Of a DNA stretch of 22,392 nt, positions 14,814-20,841 are shown piece by piece (position 1 is the first letter of the stretch; every line of letters starts with the position of its first letter). The DNA comes from Aquabacter sp040755535 (GTDB taxonomy: Bacteria > Pseudomonadota > Alphaproteobacteria > Rhizobiales > Xanthobacteraceae), in the NCBI GenBank assembly GCA_040755535.1, contig JBFMAV010000068.1, positions 1-22,392 of the forward strand, given 5' to 3'. The notes below the pieces were generated by a model, which saw only the letters and a list, made by a program, of their open reading frames with translations, ran no database searches and had not been told where the DNA came from. The position numbers were made by a program, and so were the translations under genes.

Positions 14814-15953
14814 TCAGGCGGCGCGCATCTCGTCGAGGAAGGCGCGCACCTGAGCCGCGTCCACATCCTTGGCGATGAAGGCCGCCCCGATGCCGTGCGC
14901 CAGGACGAAGGTGAGTGCCCCCCGGCTGACCTTCTTGTCCTGGGCAATCAGGCGCATGAGACCGTCGGTGTCGGGCAGCGCGCCCGGCACGTCGGCGATC
15001 CGGGTCGGCAGGCCGACGCTCTCCAGATGGCGCTGCGCGCGCCCGGCATCCTGTCCGGGACAGAGACCGAGGCGCACGGAAAAGGCGAAGGCGAGGCACA
15101 TGCCGATGCTCACAGCTTCGCCATGCAGCAGACGATCCGAGAAGCCGGCGCCGGCCTCCAGCGCGTGTCCGAAGGTGTGGCCGAGATTGAGCAGGGCACG
15201 GTCGCCCGTTTCCTTTTCATCCCGGGCGACGATGGCCGCCTTGGCGGCGCAGCTTGCCGCAACCGCCTCGCCGCGCGCTTCGCCGCCTGAGATCACCTCG
15301 CGCCCCTTGGCCTCCAGCCAGGAAAAGAGTTCGGCATCGCCCAGCAGTCCGTATTTCGCCACTTCCGCGTATCCGGCGCGCACTTCCCGCGCAGGAAGGG
15401 TGTCCAGCGCGGCGGTGTCCGCGACCACCAGGACCGGCTGGTGGAAGGCGCCCACCAGATTCTTGCCTTGCGGGGAATTGATGCCCGTCTTCCCGCCCAC
15501 GGAAGAATCTACCTGGGCGAGCAGGGTCGTGGGCGCCTGCACGAAGTCCACGCCCCGCCGCAGCACGGCCGCCGAGAAGCCGGCCAGATCCCCGACCACC
15601 CCGCCGCCGAGCGCCAGCACCAGGTCGCGCCGCTCGATGCGCGCCGAAACGAGCCCTTCGGTGACCTGCTGCAGGCCCGCATAGGACTTGGTCTTCTCAC
15701 CGGGCGCGACCACGATGGCGGAATGGGCAATTCCTGCTGAGGACAGCGATCCCTCGACGGTTGCCAGGTGGCGCGCCGCCACATTCTCGTCGGTGACGAT
15801 GGCGACCCGGGCGCCCGGCCGCAGGGCGGCGATCCGCGCTCCGAGAGAGGACAGGAGGCCCGGACCGATGACGATGTCATAGGCTCGGCCCGCAAGATCG
15901 ACGCGCACCAGGCGTTCGCCGGTCGGCGTGGGGCGGGGAGAAGGGGCCGTCAT
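14814..15953 (-). CDS. aroB: 3-dehydroquinate synthase
   Basis: A 379-residue enzyme for the second step of the shikimate pathway, converting DAHP to 3-dehydroquinate with NAD and zinc. The NAD-binding GGGVVGDLAGFSAA lies at about residues 113-127. PTTLLAQVDSSVGGKTGIN and KNLVGAFHQP are characteristic. The zinc ligands should be the glutamate in AEVAKYGLL, a histidine in GHTFGHALEAG and the histidine in LLHGEAVSIGM. Length is normal for the family. It lies nine bases after aroK on the same strand, the classical aroK-aroB operon, and is probably translated from the aroK message. Confidence 0.98.
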   Translation of the reverse strand: MTAPSPRPTPTGERLVRVDLAGRAYDIVIGPGLLSSLGARIAALRPGARVAIVTDENVAARHLATVEGSLSSAGIAHSAIVVAPGEKTKSYAGLQQVTEGLVSARIERRDLVLALGGGVVGDLAGFSAAVLRRGVDFVQAPTTLLAQVDSSVGGKTGINSPQGKNLVGAFHQPVLVVADTAALDTLPAREVRAGYAEVAKYGLLGDAELFSWLEAKGREVISGGEARGEAVAASCAAKAAIVARDEKETGDRALLNLGHTFGHALEAGAGFSDRLLHGEAVSIGMCLAFAFSVRLGLCPGQDAGRAQRHLESVGLPTRIADVPGALPDTDGLMRLIAQDKKVSRGALTFVLAHGIGAAFIAKDVDAAQVRAFLDEMRAA

Positions 15954-15962
15954 ATGGGGTCC

Positions 15963-16559
15963 TCAGGACGCTTGGGAAGGCAGGGCGATGTCCGCGCCGC
16001 CGAGATGTCGGATCGCCGCGGCGATCACTTCCGCCACGACGGCTTCGTGCGCGACCTCGCGCGATTCCACGGTCAGATCCGCGAGGGCATAGACATGCTC
16101 CCGCGCTTCAAGAAGAGCGGCCAGCCGCTCGGCGGCGTCGCCGCCGGCCAGCAGCGGACGGTCGTTCCGCTTCTTGACCCGACGCAGCAAGGTGGGCAGG
16201 TCCGCCCGCAGCCAGACCGAAAGGCCATGGCTTTTCACGCCCGCTCGCGTCTCCTCGTTCATGAAGGCACCGCCCCCGGTGGCGATGACGGCGGGGCCGC
16301 TCTGCAACAGCCGGGACAGGACGCGTCGCTCGCCGACGCGAAACTCTTCTTCGCCCCGGCTGGCGAAGATCTCCGGGATGGTCATGCCGGCGGCTTTCTC
16401 GATTTCATCGTCGGCATCATAGAAGGCCAGCCCCAGCCGCTTGGCGAGACGCCGCCCCACCGACGACTTGCCCGCGCCGGGCATTCCCACCAGAACCAGG
16501 GTCCGGTGGCCCAGCCGCAACCGCAGCTCTTCTGCGGCGGGGTCCTGCCCCTCTCCCAT
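15963..16559 (-). CDS. aroK: Shikimate kinase
   Basis: A 198-residue P-loop kinase that phosphorylates shikimate at O3. Walker A is G25-S32 in GMPGAGKSSVG. The shikimate-binding DADDEIE, FRVGERRVL and GGGAFMN motifs follow, and the lid region contains KKRNDRPLL. I used ATG 16557-16559 (MGEGQDPAAEEL), which leaves a 20-residue lead before the first strand; the frame is open to an ATG at 16668-16670, which would add 37 residues of unusual composition. First gene of the aroK-aroB pair. It is divergent from the small membrane protein-xerD unit, a neighbourhood I recall as common in alphaproteobacteria. Confidence 0.95.
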   Translation of the reverse strand: MGEGQDPAAEELRLRLGHRTLVLVGMPGAGKSSVGRRLAKRLGLAFYDADDEIEKAAGMTIPEIFASRGEEEFRVGERRVLSRLLQSGPAVIATGGGAFMNEETRAGVKSHGLSVWLRADLPTLLRRVKKRNDRPLLAGGDAAERLAALLEAREHVYALADLTVESREVAHEAVVAEVIAAAIRHLGGADIALPSQAS

Positions 16560-16692
16560 TGCGTCGCTGGCCACGTCCGCGACCTTCCTCTCTGGTTCAA
16601 GCCCTGTCGGTTCCGCCAGTAGCACCGCCTCCGGGAGGCGGCAATGCGGTTGAAAGCGAGGCGCGGCCATGCGACGAGAGGCAATCCTCCGA

Positions 16693-16719
16693 TTGACGCT
16701 GATTCGGGCACGATATTTT
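16693..16719 (+). promoter_or_regulatory. Possible sigma-70-like promoter near the small gene before xerD
   Basis: TTGACG (16693-16698) and TATTTT (16714-16719) are separated by 15 bp. If used, transcription would begin near 16726, inside the proposed small gene. In that case the downstream GTG codons at about 16739-16744 would be the start, or another promoter lies further upstream. The short spacer makes this uncertain. Confidence 0.25.
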
Positions 16720-16861
16720 GGCCAGCCTTGTCCGCCTCCTCGTGGTGATCGCCATCCTCGCCGGATGCGCCTATGGCGGTGCCTGGTGGCTCGCCAACAA
16801 GGTGGAACCGGTGGTGCGGGACGTCACCTTTACCGTGCCGGCCGACAAGTTCTCCAAATGA
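16718..16861 (+). CDS. 47-residue single-helix membrane protein coupled to xerD
   Basis: A short frame with codon use like its neighbours. From TTG 16718 it reads MASLVRLLVVIAILAGCAYG, one hydrophobic helix at about 4-24, then WWLANKVEPVVRDVTFTVPADKFSK. The C-terminal pattern (small residue, V-E-P, then VTFTVP and a closing K) resembles a small conserved alphaproteobacterial protein often found before xerD and sometimes mislabelled histidine kinase. I recall this from pattern only. Its TGA overlaps the xerD ATG (ATGA, 16858-16861), strong evidence that it is translated. ATT 16715 or the downstream GTG codons are alternative starts; no clear ribosome site precedes TTG. Function unknown; most of the protein after the helix would be periplasmic or cytoplasmic depending on topology. 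Confidence 0.72.
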   Translation: MASLVRLLVVIAILAGCAYGGAWWLANKVEPVVRDVTFTVPADKFSK

Positions 16862-17781
16862 GCGGCGCGGGGCCGATCGCCCTGTTCCTGGACATGCAGG
16901 CGGTGGAGCGTGGCGCGAGCGCGAATACGCTGGATGCCTATCGGCGTGATCTCGACGATCTGTCCGCCTTTCTTGCGTCGCGCGGCACCACCATCGGCGC
17001 GGCGGATACGGGGGACCTGCGCGCCTATCTCGCCGACCTCGACGGGCGCGGCTTCAAGTCGGCGACAGTGGCGCGGCGGCTCTCTGCCCTGCGCCAGCTC
17101 TATCGCTTCCTCTATGCCGAAGGGCACAGGACGCAGGATCCCGCAGCGATTCTCGAAGGCCCGAAGAAGGGCCGCCCGCTCCCGAAGGTTCTGAGCGTGG
17201 AGGAGGTGACGCGGCTCATCGAGACCGCCCATGCCCGAGCGGCGGCGGCCGAGCGCCCGGCCGAGCGCCTGCGGCGTCTGCGCACGGTCTGTCTCATCGA
17301 GGTCCTCTACGCCACCGGCTTGCGCATTTCCGAGCTTGCAGCCCTGCCCGCGAGCGCGGCGCGGGCGCGCGCCGATGCCATCATCGTCTCCGGCAAGGGG
17401 GGCAAGGAGCGCCTGGTTCCCTTAAGCGCGCCCGCCAAGGCGGCAATGGCGGCCTATCTCGATGCCCGGCGCGCGGCAGGGATGGAGGCCTCGAAATGGC
17501 TGTTTCCCTCTTCCGGTGCCAGCGGCCATCTCACCCGCCAGCATGCCGCCCTCGACCTGAAGGACCTGGCGCATGCGAGCAAGGTCGACCCGGCCTGCCT
17601 GTCACCCCATGTGCTCCGGCACGCCTTCGCCAGCCATTTGCTCGCGCATGGTGCGGATCTGCGCATCGTCCAGACCTTGCTGGGCCATGCGGATATCTCG
17701 ACCACGCAGATCTATACCCATGTGCTGGACGAGCGCCTCGCCAGCCTGGTGCGCGATCTGCACCCGCTGTCGGACGTGTGA
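16858..17781 (+). CDS. xerD: Site-specific tyrosine recombinase XerD
   Basis: A 307-residue tyrosine recombinase of normal Xer length that, with XerC, resolves chromosome dimers at dif near the division septum. The N-terminal SAM-like core-binding domain covers about 1-95 (FLDMQAVERGASANTLDAYRRDL). The catalytic domain has R156 in ATGLRISEL, a lysine in SGKGGKERLVP, H and R in LSPHVLRHAFASHLL, LLGHADISTTQIYTHV, and the nucleophile Y286. It is called XerD rather than XerC or a phage integrase from length and the neighbouring aroKB. The ATG overlaps the stop of the small membrane protein. The permuted tmRNA gene follows on the same strand, with its own likely promoter. Confidence 0.93.
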   Translation: MSGAGPIALFLDMQAVERGASANTLDAYRRDLDDLSAFLASRGTTIGAADTGDLRAYLADLDGRGFKSATVARRLSALRQLYRFLYAEGHRTQDPAAILEGPKKGRPLPKVLSVEEVTRLIETAHARAAAAERPAERLRRLRTVCLIEVLYATGLRISELAALPASAARARADAIIVSGKGGKERLVPLSAPAKAAMAAYLDARRAAGMEASKWLFPSSGASGHLTRQHAALDLKDLAHASKVDPACLSPHVLRHAFASHLLAHGADLRIVQTLLGHADISTTQIYTHVLDERLASLVRDLHPLSDV

Positions 17782-17870
17782 CTTGAGGTGAAGTGACTGA
17801 AAAAACAGGTGAAATGATCCTTTGGCCTTGCCTGGGCCGCGCCGATCGCGCCGGGAAATGCCCTGCGCCC

Positions 17871-17900
17871 CTTTCATCGCGCGTCCGCCACGCCTATATT
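17871..17900 (+). promoter_or_regulatory. Candidate promoter of the tmRNA gene
   Basis: TATATT at 17895-17900 is a good -10 box, with a weaker CTTTCA at 17871-17876 18 bp upstream. It predicts transcription from about 17907, exactly where a strong CTGGC/GCCAG hairpin (17908-17921) starts the precursor. Stable RNA genes usually have strong promoters, and the -10 fits that better than the -35. Confidence 0.45.
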
Positions 17901-18102
17901 CGTCCGGCTGGCTTCGGCCAGATATGGCGATAAACGGTTGTCGGAATAAGCCTTTCGGACCCGGGGGCAGTACCCGGCGCCTCCACCAGAACCCATCGGC
18001 ACGTGCGTTGGGTTCCGGCGGGGGCGAAACAGGATCGACGAGGGTGTAAAGGGCTGTCTTTCGCTCGGCATGGTTCCGCCGATATCGGGCCGACCTATAG
18101 TT

Positions 18103-18141
18103 GCGAATGACAACTATGCTCCGGTTGCCGTTGCCGCGTGA
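18103..18141 (+). other. tmRNA proteolysis-tag reading frame
   Basis: Codons GCG AAT GAC AAC TAT GCT CCG GTT GCC GTT GCC GCG then TGA give ANDNYAPVAVAA. Preceded by the alanine carried by the tmRNA, the tag on rescued proteins is AANDNYAPVAVAA. The TAGTT just before the resume codon matches the usual conserved upstream element. The AANDNY start suits SspB, and the hydrophobic AVAA end suits ClpX. Confidence 0.93.
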
Positions 18142-18197
18142 GCGGTAAAGGTACCGAAATAAAAGTCCTACCGGGTAGCACTGGCTAGGCGGGGTTC

Positions 18198-18232
18198 GGA
18201 GGCACCTGGCAACAGAAGCCTCCACTTCCTTT
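18198..18232 (+). terminator. 3' hairpin and T-run of the tmRNA gene
   Basis: A 6-bp GC-rich stem, GGAGGC (18198-18203) with GCCTCC (18218-18223), encloses ACCTGGCAACAGAA and is followed by ACTTCCTTTTT. The hairpin with the internal CAACAGAA is a known feature of the end of alphaproteobacterial tmRNA. It may serve both as RNA structure and as terminator. Confidence 0.6.
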
Positions 18233-18329
18233 TGGCCGCGGGACCTGAAGGGAAGGCCAAATGGCGGTGCGCCGGAGCGGGACATTTGTCTCCCGCCCTC
18301 CGGTCCAGGCTTCCCGGCACGGTTGCGCG

Positions 18330-18947
18330 ATGGCTTCGACGGATCAAATTCGATACGACCTCCTGGCCCAGGACGCCCTGCGCGGCGTGGTGCGCCGCGT
18401 GCTTGCGGATGTCGCCCGCGACGGACTGCCCGGAGATCATCATTTCTTCATCGCGTTCGACACGCGTGCCCCCGGGGTCAAGCTGTCCCAGCGGATGCGG
18501 GAAAAATATCCCGAGGAAATGACCATCGTTCTCCAGCATCAGTTCTGGGATCTCATCGTCTCCGACACGGCGTTCGAAGTCGGTCTGTCCTTCGGTGGGA
18601 TTCCCGAGCGGCTGAGCGTGCCGTTCTCGGCTTTGAAGGGCTTTTTCGATCCTTCCGTGAAATTCGGCCTGCAATTCGAACTGGTCGAGGACGCGGCCCC
18701 CGCGCCTGCCGAGGGCGAGGTCCAGCCTGCCGCCCCCGCAAGTCCGGCGACGCCCTCGCTGGTGTCCGCGACGGGCGCCCGTCCGCCCATGCGCGGTGCC
18801 GCGTCCGAGCCGGCCGTGGCGAGCGCGGAAACCGCCCGCCCCGCCGGCCTTCAGGCCTTCAAAACCCAGGAGACGGACGGCACACAGGACGAGCGTCCGA
18901 GTGGGGGTGCCGAAGTGGTGCGGCTGGACGTCTTCCGCAAGAAATAG
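18330..18947 (+). CDS. sspB: SspB-like ClpXP adaptor (alpha type)
   Basis: A 205-residue cytoplasmic adaptor that binds ssrA-tagged proteins and delivers them to ClpXP. The substrate-binding core (about residues 8-115) is recognisable: YDLLAQDALRGVVRRVLADV, HHFFIAFDTRAPGVKLSQRM, YPEEMTIVLQHQFWDL and SFGGIPERLSVPFSALKGFF. A long Ala/Pro-rich flexible linker follows. The C-terminus VVRLDVFRKK would be the short ClpX-docking motif, as LRVVK is in E. coli SspB. I used ATG 18330, just before the core; an upstream ATG at 18261 would add 23 basic residues that look unrelated. The gene directly follows the tmRNA that encodes the tag, so RNA and adaptor may share read-through or co-inheritance. Confidence 0.93.
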   Translation: MASTDQIRYDLLAQDALRGVVRRVLADVARDGLPGDHHFFIAFDTRAPGVKLSQRMREKYPEEMTIVLQHQFWDLIVSDTAFEVGLSFGGIPERLSVPFSALKGFFDPSVKFGLQFELVEDAAPAPAEGEVQPAAPASPATPSLVSATGARPPMRGAASEPAVASAETARPAGLQAFKTQETDGTQDERPSGGAEVVRLDVFRKK

Positions 18948-18980
18948 GCGCCGGCTCTTTTCTCGTTCTTGGATGCGTTC

Positions 18981-20228
18981 ATGCCTGCCGAGTTTGACGT
19001 CGCAGTGGTCGGGGCCGGCGCGGCGGGGCTTGCCGCGGGCCTTGCTCTGCAAGAGGCGGGAGCCCGGTTCGTCGTCCTTGAAGCCGCATCCCGAACCGGG
19101 GGCCGCGCCTTCACCGATACCGAGACCTTCGATCAGCCGTGGGATCTGGGATGCCACTGGCTTCATGCCGCGCAAACCAATCCCTTCGTTCCGATCGCCG
19201 ACCGGCTCGGCTTTGCCTATCGCACCACCCATGTCCGCCTGGTGCGCAATCTCTGGCGTGCCGGCCGCTTTGCGGACCCCGCCGAGCTGGACGCGGCGCA
19301 GGAGGAGGTGGATGCGGCCTTCGACGCCGTGCGGGACGCCGGCGAGGCGGGGCAGGATGTTCCGGCGCGGGATGTGGTGCGTCTTGACGGGCCGTGGGGC
19401 GCGCTGTCCCGCCATTGGCTCTGCCTCATGACGGCGAGCCCGCCGGAGCGGATCTCGACCCGCGATTTCGCGGCCTATCACGACACGGAGTTCAACTGGC
19501 CGGTGCTGGCCGGCTATGGCGCGCTTGTGCGGGCGCACGGGGCAAGTGTCCCGGTCACGCTCCAATGTCCCGTGCGGCGGATCGACTGGTCCGCAAGCGG
19601 CGTGTCGCTGGACACCCCCCGGGGCGAGGTGCGGGCGCGCAGCGTCATCGTGACCGTGCCGACCGCCGTGATCAGCGAAGGCCGGCTGAGCTTTTCCCCG
19701 CGTCTTCCGGACGAGGTGGACGCGGCGTTTGCCGGCCTCACGCTCGGGGTGGCCGAGAAGGTGGCCGTCTCGTTCGATCGCGACGTGTTCGGCTTTTCGG
19801 AGCGAACCGGTGTCACGGTGCTTGGCGAAGATCCGGTCAGTTTCCAGATTCTCCCCGGCCCCCGGCCGCTCGCCATCGGCCACATGGCGGGGGACTATGC
19901 CGCCCGCCGGCTCGCGGATGGCCCGCAGGCCCTGGAAGATGCGGTGCTCGATGCGCTGAAGGCGGCGTTCGGCACCTCCATCGCCCCTCATGTGGTGACC
20001 CGCCGCGCGACCTCCTGGGCCGCCGACCCGCTGATCGGCGGGGCCTATTCCTGCGCGCTGCCAGGCCATGCCGGCGTGCGCGACACGCTGCAAAGAAGCG
20101 TGGGCGGACGCATCCATTTCGCGGGCGAGGCCGTGCGCGCCCACGACTTCTCCACCTGCCACGGGGCCCATCTCTCCGGTCTCGACGCCGCGCGGCGTGC
20201 GTTGGCCGGAATGGAGGCGGTGCTGTGA
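18981..20228 (+). CDS. FAD-dependent amine oxidase-like oxidoreductase
   Basis: A 415-residue flavoprotein of the amine oxidase/protoporphyrinogen oxidase group. The FAD motif is G11-A-G13-A-A-G16 in VAVVGAGAAGLAAGLAL, followed by the second signature ASRTGGRAFTD. The C-terminal FAD-binding segment is RIHFAGEAVRAHDFSTCHGAHLSG, read in parts. Members oxidise amines or desaturate substrates; no specific one can be named. I preferred ATG 18981 to the in-frame ATG four codons earlier because it places the FAD loop at the usual distance. Its stop overlaps the folA start (GTGA), so the two genes are coupled. Confidence 0.87.
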   Translation: MPAEFDVAVVGAGAAGLAAGLALQEAGARFVVLEAASRTGGRAFTDTETFDQPWDLGCHWLHAAQTNPFVPIADRLGFAYRTTHVRLVRNLWRAGRFADPAELDAAQEEVDAAFDAVRDAGEAGQDVPARDVVRLDGPWGALSRHWLCLMTASPPERISTRDFAAYHDTEFNWPVLAGYGALVRAHGASVPVTLQCPVRRIDWSASGVSLDTPRGEVRARSVIVTVPTAVISEGRLSFSPRLPDEVDAAFAGLTLGVAEKVAVSFDRDVFGFSERTGVTVLGEDPVSFQILPGPRPLAIGHMAGDYAARRLADGPQALEDAVLDALKAAFGTSIAPHVVTRRATSWAADPLIGGAYSCALPGHAGVRDTLQRSVGGRIHFAGEAVRAHDFSTCHGAHLSGLDAARRALAGMEAVL

Positions 20229-20788
20229 GCGCGTACCTGACCCATATCGTCGCGGTCGGCGAGAATGGCGTGATCGGCCGTGGCCAGGACCTGCCGTTCC
20301 GCCTCCCGTCCGACCTGAAGCGATTCAAGGCCCTGACCTGGGGCAAGCCGCTTGTGATGGGGCGGCAGACCTTTCTCTCCATCGGCCGGCCTCTGCCGGG
20401 CCGCATCTCCATCGTGTTGAGCGGCGATCCCGCCTTTGCCGTCCCTGAGGGGGTCCGCTTGGCCCGGGACCTGCCGGCGGCCCTGGATCTCGCGCAGGCC
20501 GCGGCCCGCGAGATGGGGGTCGAGGAGATCATGGTGATCGGCGGGCGGAGGGTCTTCGAGGAGACCCTGCCGCTCACCGCGCGGGTGCACCTCACTTCTG
20601 TCCACCTCTCCCCGCAGGGCGATGTGCATCTTCCGCCCTACGACCCCGCCCTGTGGCGCGAAGTCGAGCGCGATGGCCCGCTCCAGGGGCCGGGAGATGA
20701 GGCGCCCTTCACCTATGTCACGCTAGAGCGTGCCATGAAGAGGGCTGTGCAGAACCCTCCAGGCCCCCCGGCCCCGCGCACGCCCTGA
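20225..20788 (+). CDS. folA: Dihydrofolate reductase
   Basis: A 187-residue enzyme that reduces dihydrofolate with NADPH for thymidylate and one-carbon metabolism. It opens with HIVAVGENGVIGRGQDLPFRLPSDLKRFK, read in parts: the NGVIG loop, then D30, the acidic active-site residue equivalent to E. coli D27. Then come VMGRQTFLSIGRPLPGR and the NADPH loop IMVIGGRRVFEE. The W22 position of E. coli is F25 here. The last 15-20 residues (NPPGPPAPRTP) are a proline-rich tail beyond the usual end. Translation starts at GTG 20225, overlapping the amine oxidase stop. No thyA lies beside it, although thyA-folA is a common pairing. Confidence 0.95.
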   Translation: MSAYLTHIVAVGENGVIGRGQDLPFRLPSDLKRFKALTWGKPLVMGRQTFLSIGRPLPGRISIVLSGDPAFAVPEGVRLARDLPAALDLAQAAAREMGVEEIMVIGGRRVFEETLPLTARVHLTSVHLSPQGDVHLPPYDPALWREVERDGPLQGPGDEAPFTYVTLERAMKRAVQNPPGPPAPRTP

Positions 20789-20841
20789 GCCGCTTCGAGC
20801 GACAGCGAAGGGCTGCGCGGTCGACCGAGCGCGGGCGGGGC

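Larger units (their letters stand above)
17907..18232 (+). ncRNA. ssrA: Permuted two-piece tmRNA gene (alpha-tmRNA)
   Basis: tmRNA rescues stalled ribosomes and adds a degradation tag. Here the gene is circularly permuted, as known for alphaproteobacteria: the acceptor piece comes first, ending in the encoded CCA at 17986-17988, and the coding piece starts at 18020. The tRNA-like acceptor stem pairs GGGGGCG (18020-18026) with CGCCTCC (17979-17985), giving seven pairs with G3-U70, the alanine identity pair. The segment between the pieces folds by GAACCCA (17989-17995) and TGGGTTC (18009-18015) and is expected to be cut out. The coding piece carries the tag frame and ends near the hairpin GGAGGC/GCCTCC (18198-18203, 18218-18223) before a T-run. 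Exact mature ends cannot be read. sspB lies about 100 bp downstream. Confidence 0.95.

Noticed and set aside
17602..18285. Minus-strand frame covering the tmRNA gene
   Set aside because: The tmRNA is supported by acceptor stem, encoded CCA and tag; the frame is an accident on the opposite strand.
18168..20171. 667-codon minus-strand open frame opposite sspB and the amine oxidase gene
   Set aside because: High-GC shadow: composition is His/Arg/Gly-rich without domain motifs, and it also covers tmRNA sequence. The plus-strand genes have clear family motifs.
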